Shown here: positions 9,479 through 20,839 of the stretch, one piece after another | Numbering within the stretch: the stretch's first letter is position 1 | How the letters are laid out: each line of letters begins with the position of its first letter | Source: Bacillus thermozeamaize | GTDB taxonomy: Bacteria > Bacillota > Bacilli > ZCTH02-B2 | DNA: 64,000 nt | Assembly (NCBI GenBank): GCA_002159075.1 | Contig: LZRT01000062.1 | Coordinates: 1-64,000, forward strand | Direction: 5' to 3' | Made by a program: the position numbers and the translations under genes | Notes under the pieces: model-generated | The model's input: only the letters and a program-made list of their open reading frames with translations | Told to the model about the DNA's origin: nothing | The model's database searches: none

Positions 9479-10480
9479 ATGCGTCTGGCTATTGATGCAA
9501 TGGGAGGGGATCACGCTCCAGGAGAGATTGTCCGCGGTGTGCTTTTGGCGTTGGAGGAAGGGTTGGACATTGAGGTGGTGCTGGTCGGTGATGAAGCACA
9601 GATCCGGCAGCATCTTCCCAAACCAGACCCACGCCTTCGCATCCGCCATACGGAATCGGTGATAACGGCTGAAGAAGAGCCGGTTCGGGCCATTCGCCGA
9701 AAAAAAGATTCCTCTCTCGTCGTGGCCTGTCAGATGGTCAAGGAAAAAGAGGTGGACGCCATGATCACCGCTGGCAATACGGGAGCTTTTATGGCAGCGG
9801 GGTTGTTGGTCGTCGGGAGAATTCCCGGTGTCGACAGGCCAGCCTTGGCGCCGATTTTGCCGACCGTTGACAATCGTGGCGTGTTGCTGCTGGATGGCGG
9901 TGCCAACATGGACGCTAAGCCGGAGCATCTGGTGCAATATGCGCTGATGGGAGATGTGTATGCCCGGGGAGCTTTGAATCAGGAGCAGGTCCGGATTGGC
10001 CTGCTCAACGTGGGGACGGAGGCGGCCAAAGGAAATGAACTGACCAAGATGGTATACGCCGAGTTGCAAAAGCTCCCACTTCATTTTGTCGGAAATGTGG
10101 AGGCACGGGATGTGCCATTTGGGGTTTGCGATGTCATTGTTTGCGACGGTTTTGCAGGCAACATCCTGCTGAAGACGATGGAAGGAACGGGGTTGTTGTT
10201 TGCCCGCATGTTGCGAGAGATGTTTGGGGCCGGTCTTCTGAGCAGGTTGAGTGCTTTAATGATTTCGCGCCAGCTGCAAGCGCTGCGGAAGAAGATGGAT
10301 TATACCGAGTACGGCGGGGCGCCGCTTCTCGGAGTTGACGGGCTCCTTATCAAAAGCCACGGTTCGTCCGAGGCGCGTGCCATTCAGCAGACCATTCACC
10401 AGACGGCCAAGGCAGTGAAATATGGCGTCATCCAACGGATTACCGAAAACATTGGTAAAGGGGAGCAATTCAATGGCTGA
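9479..10480 (+). CDS. plsX: Phosphate acyltransferase PlsX
   Basis: PlsX converts acyl-ACP to acyl-phosphate, the acyl donor for PlsY in phosphatidic acid synthesis. The 333-residue product starts [14 protein letters not shown] and contains the family blocks [13 protein letters not shown] and [16 protein letters not shown] 9479 follows GGGAAAGAGG by few bases. Its end overlaps the fabH start by 8 bases, indicating translational coupling. Confidence 0.97.
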   Translation: MRLAIDAMGGDHAPGEIVRGVLLALEEGLDIEVVLVGDEAQIRQHLPKPDPRLRIRHTESVITAEEEPVRAIRRKKDSSLVVACQMVKEKEVDAMITAGNTGAFMAAGLLVVGRIPGVDRPALAPILPTVDNRGVLLLDGGANMDAKPEHLVQYALMGDVYARGALNQEQVRIGLLNVGTEAAKGNELTKMVYAELQKLPLHFVGNVEARDVPFGVCDVIVCDGFAGNILLKTMEGTGLLFARMLREMFGAGLLSRLSALMISRQLQALRKKMDYTEYGGAPLLGVDGLLIKSHGSSEARAIQQTIHQTAKAVKYGVIQRITENIGKGEQFNG

Positions 10481-11465
10481 ATATGTCGGGATTCTCGGGA
10501 CCGGTTCTTATGTTCCGGAACGAGTGCTGACCAATGCGGATTTGGAAAAGATGGTGGACACGAGCGATGAATGGATCGTCACGCGGACCGGGATCCGGGA
10601 ACGACGGATCGCGGCTGCGGATCAGGCGGCCTCCGACCTGGCCCTGGAGGCGGCGAGAAAAGCGTTGCAAGCATCTGGAATCGGCGCCGAAGATCTGGAT
10701 CTGATCATTGTCGCCACGATCACGCCGGATTCGTTTTTTCCCTCGACGGCCAACATTCTCCAGGACAGGCTGGGGGCCAGCAAGGCGGCCGCCTTTGATC
10801 TCGCTGCAGCCTGCTCCGGATTTCTCTACGGCGTGGTGACAGCGACACAGTTTATCCGTACCGGGGCATACCGGTATGCCTTGGTGGTTGGCGTTGACAC
10901 CCTGTCAAAGATTACCAACTACGAAGATCGCAATACCTGTGTCTTGTTTGGTGACGGGGCGGGAGCAGTGGTCGTCGGCCCCGTGCCAGAAGGGTATGGC
11001 CTGTTGTCTTTTGAGCTGGGTTCCGAAGGGGCGGGAGGAGAATATCTCTGCTTGCCCGCAGGGGGTTCACGGATGCCTGCCAGTCTGGAGACCGTGGAAA
11101 AAAAGCTGCATACCATTCACATGAACGGTCCGGAAGTTTTCAAGTTTGCCGTACGGATCATGCAGACCGCTTCCCTCCGGGTGATTGAGAAGGCGGGCCT
11201 GCAGCCGTCCGAGATCGATTTTCTCATCCCGCACCAGGCCAATTACCGGATTATTGAGGCGGCGATGCGGCGTCTGGAGCTGGATGAAGGACATGTCGTG
11301 ATCAATCTGGATCGTTATGGAAACATGTCCTCGGCGTCGATTCCGGTGGCGCTGGACGAGGCGCTGAAACAAAACCGGATCAAGGATGGAGATCGCTTGG
11401 TTCTGGTGGGTTTTGGCGGCGGGCTGACATGGGGCGCGGCGGTTGTCAAATGGTATGCGGGATGA
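10473..11465 (+). CDS. fabH: 3-oxoacyl-[ACP] synthase III
   Basis: FabH condenses an acyl-CoA primer with malonyl-ACP to start fatty acid synthesis. From ATG 10473 (GGGGAG upstream) it has 330 residues. The catalytic triad is visible: Cys114 in DLAAACSGF, His in [11 protein letters not shown], and Asn in [12 protein letters not shown]. The N-terminal [13 protein letters not shown] block is typical. It overlaps plsX by 8 bases and is followed by fabD. Confidence 0.97.
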   Translation: MAEYVGILGTGSYVPERVLTNADLEKMVDTSDEWIVTRTGIRERRIAAADQAASDLALEAARKALQASGIGAEDLDLIIVATITPDSFFPSTANILQDRLGASKAAAFDLAAACSGFLYGVVTATQFIRTGAYRYALVVGVDTLSKITNYEDRNTCVLFGDGAGAVVVGPVPEGYGLLSFELGSEGAGGEYLCLPAGGSRMPASLETVEKKLHTIHMNGPEVFKFAVRIMQTASLRVIEKAGLQPSEIDFLIPHQANYRIIEAAMRRLELDEGHVVINLDRYGNMSSASIPVALDEALKQNRIKDGDRLVLVGFGGGLTWGAAVVKWYAG

Positions 11466-11478
11466 GGAGGGATGTGCA

Positions 11479-12414
11479 ATGGGAAAAATCGCTTGGGTCT
11501 TTCCCGGACAGGGCTCCCAATATGTGGGCATGGGGCAAGAGGTGACAGAGGCCTACCCGGAGGCGAGGGAAGTCTTTGAAAAGGCCGATGAGGTCTTGGG
11601 CTTTTCGTTGACGCAGTTGTGCATGCATGGGGAAGAAGCGGAGCTGCGCAAGACGGAAAATACGCAACCCGCCATTCTCACCACCAGCATCGCCCTTTTG
11701 CGCGTTCTGCGAAGGAAGGAAGTTCCTGTCGATTTTGTGGCGGGACACAGCCTCGGCGAGTTTTCTGCCCTTGTGGCGGCGGGCGCGCTCCAGTTTGAGG
11801 ATGCTGTCCGGCTGGTACGGATAAGAGGGAAGCTGATGGAAGAGGCGGTGCCCGCAGGCAAGGGAGCGATGGCTGCTGTTCTCGGCATGGATCAACCCGT
11901 GTTGGCGGAGATTTGTGAACAGGTTTCCGCGGCTGGCCAGCCCGTCGATTTGGCCAACCTGAATTGTCCGGGCCAGATTGTGATCTCCGGCACCCGTCAA
12001 GGCGTGGAGGATGCTTGCAGGCGGGCGCGGGAAGCGGGGGCCAGACGGACGATGATGCTGGAGGTCAGCGGCCCGTTCCATTCGCGTCTGATGCAACCGG
12101 CAGCGGACAAGTTCAGGAAGGTGCTGGACGAAGTGAACCTTTCCGAGGCACAGGTGCCGGTGGTGGCCAACGTGACCGCGCTGCCCGTGCAGGATCCGGG
12201 CGAGATCAGGGAATTGTTGTACCGCCAGGTTGCCTCGCCGGTGCGTTGGGAAGAAAGTATCCGCTGGCTCTTGTCGCAGGGGGTGGAAACCTTCGTCGAG
12301 ATCGGGCCGGGAAGCGTACTCAGCGGATTAATCCGAAAAGTGGATCGCAAGGTACAGACCTTTCAGGTGGAAAAGCCTTCCGACCTGGAAAAGGTCTGGG
12401 ATCATTTCGCGTGA
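11479..12414 (+). CDS. fabD: Malonyl-CoA:ACP transacylase
   Basis: FabD loads malonate onto ACP. From ATG 11479 (GAGGAGGG upstream) it has 311 residues. It shows FPGQGSQYVGMG near the N-terminus, the nucleophile Ser91 in GHSLGEFSAL, and GPFHSRLMQPA with the catalytic His. A longer in-frame start at 11443 would overlap fabH and lacks a good ribosome binding site. Confidence 0.97.
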   Translation: MGKIAWVFPGQGSQYVGMGQEVTEAYPEAREVFEKADEVLGFSLTQLCMHGEEAELRKTENTQPAILTTSIALLRVLRRKEVPVDFVAGHSLGEFSALVAAGALQFEDAVRLVRIRGKLMEEAVPAGKGAMAAVLGMDQPVLAEICEQVSAAGQPVDLANLNCPGQIVISGTRQGVEDACRRAREAGARRTMMLEVSGPFHSRLMQPAADKFRKVLDEVNLSEAQVPVVANVTALPVQDPGEIRELLYRQVASPVRWEESIRWLLSQGVETFVEIGPGSVLSGLIRKVDRKVQTFQVEKPSDLEKVWDHFA

Positions 12415-12432
12415 GAAGCGGAGGTAGGAAGG

Positions 12433-13173
12433 ATGCTGTCTGGAAAAGTGGCACTGGTCACCGGTGCATCGCGCGGGATTGGCAGGGCCATCGCCCTGGA
12501 ATTGGCCCGGTCTGGAGCTGATGTGGCGGTCAACTTTGCCGGCAGCCGCCAGGCGGCCGAAGAAGTGGCCGCGCAAATCCAGGAGATGGGCCGGAAAAGC
12601 ATGGCCATACAGGCGAATGTATCTGAACCGGCCAGCGTCGAAGCGATGTTCCGGGAAGTGGAAGAGCAATTGGGCCCGGTGCAGATCCTTGTAAACAACG
12701 CAGGCATCACCCGTGACAATTTGTTGTTGCGGATGAAAGAAGCGGAATGGGACGAGGTGCTCTCCACCAACCTCAAGGGCGTTTTTTTGTGCACCAAGCA
12801 GGCGTTGCGGCCCATGCTGAAAGGGCGGTGGGGGCGAATCATCAACATCACGTCCGTTTCAGGTGTGATGGGGAATGCGGGACAAGCCAACTATGCCGCC
12901 GCCAAGGCGGGCGTGATCGGGCTGACGAAAACCACTGCCCGGGAAGTGGCAAGCCGGGGGATTACGGTCAATGCGATCGCTCCTGGGTTTATCGAAACAG
13001 ATATGACGGCCGCCCTCGGAGAGGAAGTGAGCAGGCAACTTCTCGGGCAGATTCCCCTGGGCCGTTTTGGACAGGCGGAAGAAGTGGCCCGTGTCGCGCG
13101 CTTTTTGGCGTCTGATGACAGCTCCTATATCACGGGACAGGTGATTCACGTCGACGGAGGCATGGTGATGTAG
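12433..13173 (+). CDS. fabG: 3-oxoacyl-[ACP] reductase
   Basis: A 246-residue short-chain dehydrogenase that reduces 3-oxoacyl-ACP with NADPH. It has the cofactor motif [12 protein letters not shown] near residue 12, NNAG, and the catalytic Tyr154/Lys158 in NYAAAKAG, plus the C-terminal [23 protein letters not shown] precedes ATG 12433. It ends the first fab segment; acpP has its own -10-like element. Confidence 0.97.
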   Translation: MLSGKVALVTGASRGIGRAIALELARSGADVAVNFAGSRQAAEEVAAQIQEMGRKSMAIQANVSEPASVEAMFREVEEQLGPVQILVNNAGITRDNLLLRMKEAEWDEVLSTNLKGVFLCTKQALRPMLKGRWGRIINITSVSGVMGNAGQANYAAAKAGVIGLTKTTAREVASRGITVNAIAPGFIETDMTAALGEEVSRQLLGQIPLGRFGQAEEVARVARFLASDDSSYITGQVIHVDGGMVM

Positions 13174-13264
13174 GGCTGCCGGATAATGGATGTGGGTGGT
13201 TAGAATTGGCTTCTGGTTTTTCTGAAACAGTTCTCGTATAATACCTGAGAGGGAGGTGAAAAAA

Positions 13265-13504
13265 ATGGAAGAAAAGGAGATTTTTGAACGCGTCAAGAAA
13301 ATTATCGTCGACAGGCTGGGTGTGGATGAGTCGGAAGTGACGCCGGAAGCATCCTTCAAGGATGATCTGGGTGCCGATTCATTGGATGTCGTGGAACTGG
13401 TGATGGAACTGGAAGACGAATTTGAACTGGAAATTTCCGATGAGGAAGCAGAAAAGATCAACACCGTTGGTGAAGTGGTGGAATACATCAAAGCTCATCA
13501 GTGA
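13265..13504 (+). CDS. acpP: Acyl carrier protein
   Basis: An acidic 79-residue carrier protein; the phosphopantetheine attachment serine is Ser39 in [10 protein letters not shown]. Start ATG 13265 follows GAGGGAGGTG by 7 bases; an upstream GTG at 13256 lies within that site. A TATAAT (13237-13242) with no clear -35 box suggests extra transcription for this highly expressed gene. The next 224 bases before fabF carry no convincing gene. Confidence 0.97.
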   Translation: MEEKEIFERVKKIIVDRLGVDESEVTPEASFKDDLGADSLDVVELVMELEDEFELEISDEEAEKINTVGEVVEYIKAHQ

Positions 13505-13728
13505 ACTCTTCGCTCACCCGTCTTTCACTGAGCATACATCTACGAAGGAGGTCCCGGCATACGGGGCTTTCTTCACTCGTGTTCCACACCCAACCGATTG
13601 GTCATGATTCCATTGACCAGCCGATATGTTGCCATCACCTGCCCTTCATTCGTGTGATCGATTTGTCTGGGCCAATTTGCTGGCCGTTGCGATAGACAGC
13701 CACCCTGGGATGATAAAGAGGTGAAAAT

Positions 13729-14973
13729 ATGGAAGGCAGACGGGTTGTGATTACCGGCCTGGGATTGATCACTCCCTTGGGAAATACCGTAGAGCAATTC
13801 TGGTCCAATCTCCTGGCCGGAAAATCAGGTATTGACCGGATTCAGGCGTTTGATGTCAGTGACTACCCGACGCAAATCGCGGCCGAGGTGCGCGATTTCG
13901 ATCCGTTGGAAGTATTGGACCGGAAAGAGGCCAGGCACATGGACCGTTTTACGCAATTTGCCGTTGTTGCGGCGCAAAAGGCCGTCGAGGATGCCGGGTT
14001 AAAGATTGAGGAAGAGGATCCGGATGAAGTGGGCGTTTACATCGGTTCCGGAATCGGCGGAATCGCCACCTTTGAGGAACAGCATCGCGTGTTGTTGGAA
14101 CGGGGACCGAGACGCGTGAGTCCGCATTTTATCCCGATGATGATCGCAAACATGGCTTCCGGTCAGGTTTCGATCCGCTTTGGCGTGCGTGGGCCGAACA
14201 GTGCGCCGGTCACTGCCTGTGCCAGCAGTTCGCATGCGATCGGTGACGCGATGCGGCTGATTCAGCGCGGTGAGGCGGAAGTGATGATTGCGGGCGGTTC
14301 GGAGGCGACCATCACTCCGCTGGCGCTGGCTTCCTTTTGTTCCGCAAGAGCGATGAGCACCCGCAATGACGACCCGGCACGGGCCAGCCGCCCGTTTGAC
14401 AAGGAACGGGACGGGTTTGTCATGGGGGAGGGCGCCGGCATTCTCATTCTGGAATCGCTGGAACACGCACAGCGCAGGGGGGCCAGAATCTACGCGGAAT
14501 TGGTCGGTTACGGGATGTCCGGAGACGCCTATCACGTCACCGCCCCGCATCCGGAAGCGGAAGGCGCGAGCCTGTCGATGAAGCGGGCATTGAAAGATGC
14601 CGGGATGCGTCCGGAAGAGATCGACTACATCAACGCGCACGGCACGTCGACACCGATGAACGATAAAACGGAAACCCTGGCCATCAAGAAAGTGTTTGGT
14701 GAACATGCCTATCAGTTGGCCATCAGTTCCACCAAGTCGATGACCGGCCATTTGCTCGGGGCAGCGGGAGCTGTTGAGGCGATTTCCTGTGCCCTGGCGT
14801 TGCGCGAGCAGGTGATCCCGCCGACAATCAATTACGAAGTGCCGGATCCGGAATGTGATTTGGATTATGTGCCCAATCAGGCGCGGCCGGCCGAGATTCA
14901 GACGGCCATGTCCAACTCCTTCGGATTTGGCGGCCATAACGCCACGATTATCCTCAAGCGGTGGTCGGAGTAG
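13729..14973 (+). CDS. fabF: 3-oxoacyl-[ACP] synthase II
   Basis: The chain-elongating ketosynthase, 414 residues. The catalytic Cys164 lies in [15 protein letters not shown]. The two histidines are in [11 protein letters not shown] and [21 protein letters not shown] closes the C-terminus. An AAGAGGTGAAAAT ribosome binding site precedes ATG 13729. It is separated from acpP by 224 bases, more than is usual for this pair, and rnc starts 10-13 bases after its stop. Confidence 0.97.
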   Translation: MEGRRVVITGLGLITPLGNTVEQFWSNLLAGKSGIDRIQAFDVSDYPTQIAAEVRDFDPLEVLDRKEARHMDRFTQFAVVAAQKAVEDAGLKIEEEDPDEVGVYIGSGIGGIATFEEQHRVLLERGPRRVSPHFIPMMIANMASGQVSIRFGVRGPNSAPVTACASSSHAIGDAMRLIQRGEAEVMIAGGSEATITPLALASFCSARAMSTRNDDPARASRPFDKERDGFVMGEGAGILILESLEHAQRRGARIYAELVGYGMSGDAYHVTAPHPEAEGASLSMKRALKDAGMRPEEIDYINAHGTSTPMNDKTETLAIKKVFGEHAYQLAISSTKSMTGHLLGAAGAVEAISCALALREQVIPPTINYEVPDPECDLDYVPNQARPAEIQTAMSNSFGFGGHNATIILKRWSE

Positions 14974-14983
14974 GAATGAGGCG

Positions 14984-15727
14984 GTGGTGATTCTGAAGTC
15001 GCTTGAGCCATTAGAAAATAGCTTGGGAATCCAATTCCGTGACCAGAACTTGCTCCGTCAGGCTTTGACGCACTCCTCCTATGTCAATGAGATGCGTTCC
15101 CGCGGGAAGGAGATTCCAGATAACGAGCGGCTGGAATTTCTTGGCGATGCCGTTTTGGAACTGTCTGTTTCGGAATTCCTTTACCGCAACTTCACTCAGA
15201 TGAGCGAGGGTGAAATGACCAAACTGCGCGCGGCGATCGTCTGTGAATCCACACTGGTCTCATTGGCCGAATCGCTTCGCTTTGGCGATTATATTCTTCT
15301 GGGAAAAGGGGAGGAGATGACGGGAGGCCGGGCGCGCCCCTCCGTATTAGCAGATGCGTTTGAAGCCTTTATCGGCGCCCTCTATCTGGATCAGGGATAT
15401 GAAGCTGTGGTCTCTGTACTGGCGCGCCTCATCTTTCCGCGCGTTTTGAACGGGGAATTTTTCCAGCTCAACGACTTTAAAAGCCGGCTGCAGGAAGAGA
15501 TCCAGCGGCGAAATCTCGGTACACTTAGATATACAATCGTCGAAGAACGCGGGCCGGCTCATCACCGTGAATTTGTTTCGGAAGTGTTCCTGGGCCACAG
15601 GTTGATGGGCGTCGGGCAGGGACGCTCCAAAAAAGAAGCGGAACAACATGCGGCGGCCCAGGCGTTGGAAAAGCTTGCCAAAGAAAACCGCATCATTGCG
15701 ACTGAAACGGGGGATGGAACAACCTAG
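14984..15727 (+). CDS. rnc: Ribonuclease III
   Basis: RNase III cleaves double-stranded RNA, processing rRNA precursors and, in Bacillus, scRNA. From GTG 14984 (GTG 14987 is equally possible) it has about 247 residues. The catalytic signature [14 protein letters not shown] is followed by [15 protein letters not shown] and a C-terminal double-stranded RNA binding domain ending [19 protein letters not shown]. An upstream extension would run into fabF and is rejected. Confidence 0.95.
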   Translation: MVILKSLEPLENSLGIQFRDQNLLRQALTHSSYVNEMRSRGKEIPDNERLEFLGDAVLELSVSEFLYRNFTQMSEGEMTKLRAAIVCESTLVSLAESLRFGDYILLGKGEEMTGGRARPSVLADAFEAFIGALYLDQGYEAVVSVLARLIFPRVLNGEFFQLNDFKSRLQEEIQRRNLGTLRYTIVEERGPAHHREFVSEVFLGHRLMGVGQGRSKKEAEQHAAAQALEKLAKENRIIATETGDGTT

Positions 15728-15832
15728 TTGTTTCCTCCTCATTTTTTGTATAATCTTCTTGCATTGCTGCAAGTGCGTCGGGGGAAGACGCATGCGGCAG
15801 AAAATGGCCTGCCTGAGACGGGGAGGTTGTCA

Positions 15833-18800
15833 GTGAACCTGAAACGGATCGAAATTTACGGATTTAAATCGTTCGCCCAAGCCACCGAACTGGAAATTTC
15901 GCCGGGGATCACAGCGGTCGTGGGACCAAACGGCAGCGGCAAAAGCAACATCGCCGATGCCATTCGCTGGGTGTTGGGGGAACAGAGCACAAAAGCGTTG
16001 CGCGGCTCGAAAATGGAGGATGTGATTTTTGCGGGAAGCCAGACGCGCAAGCCGCTGAATTACAGCGAAGTTTCCCTGACCCTTGATAATCAGGATCAGA
16101 CATTGCCGCTGGATTTTGCAGAGGTGACCATTACACGGCGATTGTACCGAACCGGCGAGAGTCAGTACTTTATCAATCGCGAGCCATGCCGGTTGAAAGA
16201 CATTCACGATTTGTTGATGGATACCGGTCTGGGCAAAGAGGCCTACTCGATTATCGGTCAAGGACGGATTGACGAGATCCTGAGCAACAAACCAGAGGAC
16301 AGAAGAGGGATCTTCGAAGAGACGGCTGGTATCGTTCGCTATCGGGTACGGCGGCGGGAAGCGGAAAAGCATCTGGCCGAAACAGAGCAAAACCTGCAAC
16401 GGATTCGCGACGTGCTGCACGAGCTGGATCGCCAGCTGGTTCCCCTGAAGCAGCAAGCGGAGGTTGCCAAACAATACAAACAATACCGCGAGCAGCTGGA
16501 AAAGCTCGAGGTTTCCCTGTACCTGTCGCAAATTCAGCAGGCTCACGACGAATGGCAGGCTGCCCAGCAGGCCATGCAGGCGTTGCGACAAAAAATGGAA
16601 GAAAAGCGTCGGCAAGCGGAAGAGGAAGAGACCAACCTGGCCTTTTGGCGAAAGCGGCTGGAGCAGGTGGAACGTGGCATTGAACAACTGCACCATGATC
16701 AGTTGCACGCGAGCGGAGAACTGGAAAAGCTGGAGGGACTGCGGGAGGTATTGCGGGAAAGGCAGCGTCAGCTGACTGCCCAAAAACAGCAAACGCTCCA
16801 GGATCGGGAGAAAGTGGAGCAGCAACTGCTTCTGCTCAGCCAGCGCCTCGCCCAACACCGCCACATGTGTCAGCAGAAAGAGGAAGAATTATCAGCCGCC
16901 TTGCGCAAGCTGCGTGATCTGGAAGAGCGGCTCCGGGGCGCCAATCAGGAATGGGCCGACCGGAAAGAACAGGTGGAACGGTTGAAAAATGAGTATTTTG
17001 ATCAATCCAATCACTTGTCGACCTTGCGGAACGAGGAACGCCATCTGAAAAACACCCTGGAAGCTTCCGCGCAGCGGAGAGGGCGGCTGAAGCGTGAACT
17101 GGACGAGCTCAAGGTTCATCTGCAGCAACTGGAGTCGGAAAGACAGAGGCTGTTGGAAGAAGAGCAGGCATTGCAGGCCGAGTTAACACAAAATCAGCTC
17201 ACATTTGCGCGGAACCGGGAACAAGAGGAACGCTTGCAAGAGGCGGCGGATGAGAGCAGGAGACTCCTGGAACAGTTGCAGTACAGGGAATCGCAGTTGC
17301 GCTCCAGGCATGAGGTGCTGCACGAAATGCAGCAGGAATTTGCCGGGTACGGACAGGGCGTGAAGGCGATTTTACAGGCACGGGACAAAGGCGTGATCAC
17401 CGGCGTACACGGTGCCGTCGCCGAACTGATTCGTGTCCCGCAGGAGCTGGAAGCCGCGATTGAAGCGGCTCTGGGAGGCGCATTGCAACACCTGATCGTG
17501 GAGAACGAGGCCACCGGGCGGCGTTGCATCGCCTTTCTCAAGGAGAGGCGGGCAGGACGGGCCACATTCCTGCCGCTGGATGTCGTCGGCAAGCACCGGC
17601 CTGACAGCGGCAGGGAACTTCACCTTTCCAAGGAGATGCCCGGATTGATAGGGGTGGCCGCCCATCTGGTTCAAACGGAAAGCCGGTATCAGCCGTTGTT
17701 GCGCTCCCTTCTGGGGCAGGTATTGGTTGCCCGTGATTTGGAATCGGCCAACAAAATTGCCCGTGAGACAGGATACCGGGTCCGGGTCGTCACATTGGAA
17801 GGCGACCTGGTGCATACAGGGGGTTCGATGACGGGCGGAAGCAATCCTGCCCGGAAGACCTCATTGCTCGGCCGGCAGCGTGAACTGGAAGAACTGCGGG
17901 GAAAACTGGCAGACCTGGCCGGGCAGCAGCGGCAGATCAAGCAACAGCTGGAACGGCTCCTTGTGGAACAAAACGATCTGAAGCAAGAACGCCTTGCGCT
18001 GGAAGAAGCGCAGACGGATCTGGTTCGCCGGCTTCAGCGGTTGGAACTGGCACGGGAGCGCAATGAAGGGGAAAAGAAGCGGTGCCAGGAACGGCTTGAC
18101 CTCCTGCAGGAGGAAATGCAACTTCTTGCCCAGGAAGAACGGCAGACCCTTCAGCGGTTAAAGGAGCTGGAGCAACAGATTTCGGCCTGCAGCGAACAGT
18201 CATCCGGCATCCGTCAACAGATCGAAACGTTGCAAGGCGTGGAGCAACAGTGGTTATCCGAGATGGAAAACATGAACCTGGATGTGACCAACTTGCGCGC
18301 CGAAGTGGCCAGACTGGAACAACAGCGCCAGCACCTGGAAGAACAGCTTCGTGAATGGACCGCCCAAGAAGCGGCGCACAAACAGGAGCTGGACAATTTG
18401 GCCCTGCGCATCCAACAGCTGGAGCAAGCGATGAGCGAAACCGAACTGGAAGCGAACCAGGCTGGACAAGCCAGGGAAGAATGGTCCGAGCGGATCCGTT
18501 CTATCCAGAATGAATTGGCGCAGTTCCGGGAGGAAAAGAGGCGTCATGACCAATCTCTCCGGGAAGCGGAGAACCGGTCAAAGCTGGAGAAAGCGCAATT
18601 GCAGCAGGTAGAGGAGGAATACCATCAGCTGGAGGTCAAGACGAACCGCCTGGAGGTTCGCCTGGATCATTTGCTGACTTCGCTCTCACGGGATTACGGG
18701 ATCGGGTACGAATGGGCAAAGGCGCATTTTTCGTTGCCTGAGGATACAGCAGCTGTGGAAAAAGAGGTGGCCCGGCTGAAAAACGAGATCCAGCGTCTTG

Positions 18801-19447
18801 GAGAGGTCAACCTGGGAGCCATTGACGAGTATGAGCGGATTTTTGAGCGGCATGCCTTTTTGACCCGACAGCAGGAGGATCTTCTCACCGCCAAGAAGAC
18901 GCTTCATGAGGCGATTCAGGAGATGGACGCGAAAATCGCCTCCCGTTTCCAATCTACGTTTCAGACGATCCGGACGCACTTTCAGGAGCTGTTTGTCGAG
19001 ATGTTTGGCGGCGGGAAAGCGGATCTTCTCTTGACCGAACCTGACGATCTGTTGAATACCGGTGTGGACATTCTCGTCCAACCTCCGGGCAAGCGGATGC
19101 AAAACCTGAATTTGCTGTCGGGAGGAGAGCGCGCCCTGACGGCCATTGTGCTGCTGTTTGCCATGTTGCGGACCAGGCCGGTCCCGTTTTGTATCCTGGA
19201 CGAGGTGGATGCGGCGTTGGACGAATCCAATGTTTCCCGGTTTGCGCAGCAGCTGCGGCACTTCTCCCGCGAATCGCAATTTCTGGTGATTACCCATCGG
19301 CAAGGCACCATGGAAGAGGCGGACGTGTTATATGGCGTGGCGATGCAAGAAGCAGGGGTGTCGGAGGTCTTTTCGTTGTCGTTGTCAGAAGCGGCGGCAG
19401 CTCAAGTGGCGGCCGGGCAAGATCGGGAAATGCAAAGAGGCAGTTGA
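15833..19447 (+). CDS. smc: Chromosome partition protein SMC
   Basis: The SMC ATPase organises and segregates the chromosome with ScpA/ScpB. From GTG 15833 (GGGGAGG upstream) it has 1204 residues. It has Walker [10 protein letters not shown] near residue 32, a coiled coil, a flexible hinge about 500-670, a second coiled coil, signature [11 protein letters not shown] near 1093, and Walker [11 protein letters not shown] near 1119. A -10-like TATAAT at 15749 in the 105-base gap after rnc suggests an additional promoter. ftsY follows closely. Confidence 0.97.
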   Translation: MNLKRIEIYGFKSFAQATELEISPGITAVVGPNGSGKSNIADAIRWVLGEQSTKALRGSKMEDVIFAGSQTRKPLNYSEVSLTLDNQDQTLPLDFAEVTITRRLYRTGESQYFINREPCRLKDIHDLLMDTGLGKEAYSIIGQGRIDEILSNKPEDRRGIFEETAGIVRYRVRRREAEKHLAETEQNLQRIRDVLHELDRQLVPLKQQAEVAKQYKQYREQLEKLEVSLYLSQIQQAHDEWQAAQQAMQALRQKMEEKRRQAEEEETNLAFWRKRLEQVERGIEQLHHDQLHASGELEKLEGLREVLRERQRQLTAQKQQTLQDREKVEQQLLLLSQRLAQHRHMCQQKEEELSAALRKLRDLEERLRGANQEWADRKEQVERLKNEYFDQSNHLSTLRNEERHLKNTLEASAQRRGRLKRELDELKVHLQQLESERQRLLEEEQALQAELTQNQLTFARNREQEERLQEAADESRRLLEQLQYRESQLRSRHEVLHEMQQEFAGYGQGVKAILQARDKGVITGVHGAVAELIRVPQELEAAIEAALGGALQHLIVENEATGRRCIAFLKERRAGRATFLPLDVVGKHRPDSGRELHLSKEMPGLIGVAAHLVQTESRYQPLLRSLLGQVLVARDLESANKIARETGYRVRVVTLEGDLVHTGGSMTGGSNPARKTSLLGRQRELEELRGKLADLAGQQRQIKQQLERLLVEQNDLKQERLALEEAQTDLVRRLQRLELARERNEGEKKRCQERLDLLQEEMQLLAQEERQTLQRLKELEQQISACSEQSSGIRQQIETLQGVEQQWLSEMENMNLDVTNLRAEVARLEQQRQHLEEQLREWTAQEAAHKQELDNLALRIQQLEQAMSETELEANQAGQAREEWSERIRSIQNELAQFREEKRRHDQSLREAENRSKLEKAQLQQVEEEYHQLEVKTNRLEVRLDHLLTSLSRDYGIGYEWAKAHFSLPEDTAAVEKEVARLKNEIQRLGEVNLGAIDEYERIFERHAFLTRQQEDLLTAKKTLHEAIQEMDAKIASRFQSTFQTIRTHFQELFVEMFGGGKADLLLTEPDDLLNTGVDILVQPPGKRMQNLNLLSGGERALTAIVLLFAMLRTRPVPFCILDEVDAALDESNVSRFAQQLRHFSRESQFLVITHRQGTMEEADVLYGVAMQEAGVSEVFSLSLSEAAAAQVAAGQDREMQRGS

Positions 19448-19459
19448 GGAGGGGTGGAC

Positions 19460-20404
19460 TTGAGCTTTTTTAAGAAGATTGCGGACAAATTCAAGGAAGG
19501 TTTGACCAAATCCCGCGAGACAGTCATGGGAAAAATGGGTCAGTTGTTTCTCCGCGGAAAGATTGACGAAACGTTTTATGAAGAACTGGAGGAGATCCTG
19601 ATCGCTTCTGACATTGGCGTACCCACCACGATGCAGCTGATGGATGAACTCCGGGAGGAGGTCAAACGGCGCAAGATCAAGCAGGCGGAGGAGCTGGCGC
19701 CGCTGTTGTCCGAAAAATTGCTGGAGCTGATGAAAGACGAGGATGGCGAGACAGAACTTCGCTTAAACCCGGATGGGCTGAGCGTGATTCTGTTTGTCGG
19801 GGTCAACGGCGTCGGCAAGACGACCACGATCGGCAAGCTGGCATACCAGTTGAAAAATCAGGGTAAAAAGGTGCTGCTCGCTGCCGGGGACACCTTCCGC
19901 GCCGGCGCGATCGAACAACTGCAAACCTGGGGACAGAGGCTGGGCGTGGATGTCATCCACCACCAGGCTGGCGCCGATCCGGCGGCCGTGGTGTATGATG
20001 CCCTTTCGGCCGCGCGTTCGCGCAAGGCGGATGTCCTGCTCTGTGATACGGCCGGGCGCCTGCACAATAACATCAATTTGATGCAGGAGTTGAGCAAGAT
20101 CCACCGCGTGATCCGCAGGGAGATGCCGGAAGCGCCCCATGAAGTGTTGCTGGTACTGGATGCCACAACGGGTCAGAATGCGTTGAACCAGGCCAAGCTA
20201 TTCCGCCAGGCCGTTGACGTCTCCGGGATCATCCTGACCAAGTTGGATGGCACCGCAAAAGGTGGGATTGTCGTGGCAATCCGGCGGGAGCTGGACATCC
20301 CCGTGAAATTTGTCGGCTTAGGGGAGAAGCCGGAAGACCTGCAAGCCTTCGACGCGGAAGCGTTCGTCCGGGCCATGTTTCCGGCTGCCGAGCGACAAGG
20401 CTGA
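19460..20404 (+). CDS. ftsY: Signal recognition particle receptor FtsY
   Basis: FtsY is the membrane-associated SRP receptor GTPase. TTG 19460 (product SFFKKIADKF..., 314 residues) is preferred because AGGAGG lies 7 bases upstream; GTG 19454 is inside that site. It shows an N-domain helical bundle, then the NG GTPase: GVNGVGKTTTIGKL near residue 113, DTAGR near 195, and TKLDGTAKGG near 259. The short N-terminus lacks the long acidic A domain of E. coli FtsY, as usual in Gram-positives. Confidence 0.96.
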   Translation: MSFFKKIADKFKEGLTKSRETVMGKMGQLFLRGKIDETFYEELEEILIASDIGVPTTMQLMDELREEVKRRKIKQAEELAPLLSEKLLELMKDEDGETELRLNPDGLSVILFVGVNGVGKTTTIGKLAYQLKNQGKKVLLAAGDTFRAGAIEQLQTWGQRLGVDVIHHQAGADPAAVVYDALSAARSRKADVLLCDTAGRLHNNINLMQELSKIHRVIRREMPEAPHEVLLVLDATTGQNALNQAKLFRQAVDVSGIILTKLDGTAKGGIVVAIRRELDIPVKFVGLGEKPEDLQAFDAEAFVRAMFPAAERQG

Positions 20405-20417
20405 CAAGATAAAAACC

Positions 20418-20446
20418 TTGACACCCGACCGCTGATGGATTACACT
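20418..20446 (+). promoter_or_regulatory. Sigma-A-type promoter before ylxM-ffh
   Basis: TTGACA (20418-20423) is followed after 17 bases by TACACT (20441-20446). It lies in the 73-base gap between ftsY and ylxM and would start transcription about 25 bases before the ylxM ATG. Confidence 0.75.
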
Positions 20447-20477
20447 GTTTCAGGAAGATGTGGGAAGAGGCCAAAAC

Positions 20478-20822
20478 ATGGAACGTTTTCCAGTGGAAAA
20501 ATGGGATGAGTGGAACCGCCTCTACGATTTGTATGGCAGCCTTTTAACCGAGAAGCAGCGGAACGTGTTTGAAATGTACTACCAGGAAGATTTGTCATTG
20601 GGCGAAATCGCCGAGTTGACCGGGATCAGCCGCCAGGGTGTCCATGAGCACTTGCGGCGGGCGGAAGAAGGGCTTTTGGAGTTTGAACGGCAACTGTCCC
20701 TCATGCGGCGGCAGACCGAACGCAGGCGGCTGTTGCAGGAGGCGATGGAGCATTGCAACAAAGCGGACTGGGATGCGTTGCAGGCTGTGCTCCGTCAGTT
20801 GTGGGAGATGGAAGACGCGTAA
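20478..20822 (+). CDS. ylxM: SRP-associated HTH protein YlxM
   Basis: YlxM is a small helix-turn-helix protein (UPF0122) encoded next to ffh; in some Firmicutes it modulates SRP. The 114-residue product has a sigma-70 region 4-like HTH: LTEKQRNVFEMYY then SLGEIAELTGISRQGVHEHL. ATG 20478 is chosen over an upstream start at 20460 because the promoter and GAAGAGG fit it. It ends 17 bases before ffh. Confidence 0.93.
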   Translation: MERFPVEKWDEWNRLYDLYGSLLTEKQRNVFEMYYQEDLSLGEIAELTGISRQGVHEHLRRAEEGLLEFERQLSLMRRQTERRRLLQEAMEHCNKADWDALQAVLRQLWEMEDA

Positions 20823-20839
20823 AAGGAGGCTAGCACTTC

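Noticed and set aside
13501-13695. 64-codon plus-strand frame after acpP
   Set aside because: Overlaps the acpP stop, no ribosome binding site, not protein-like.
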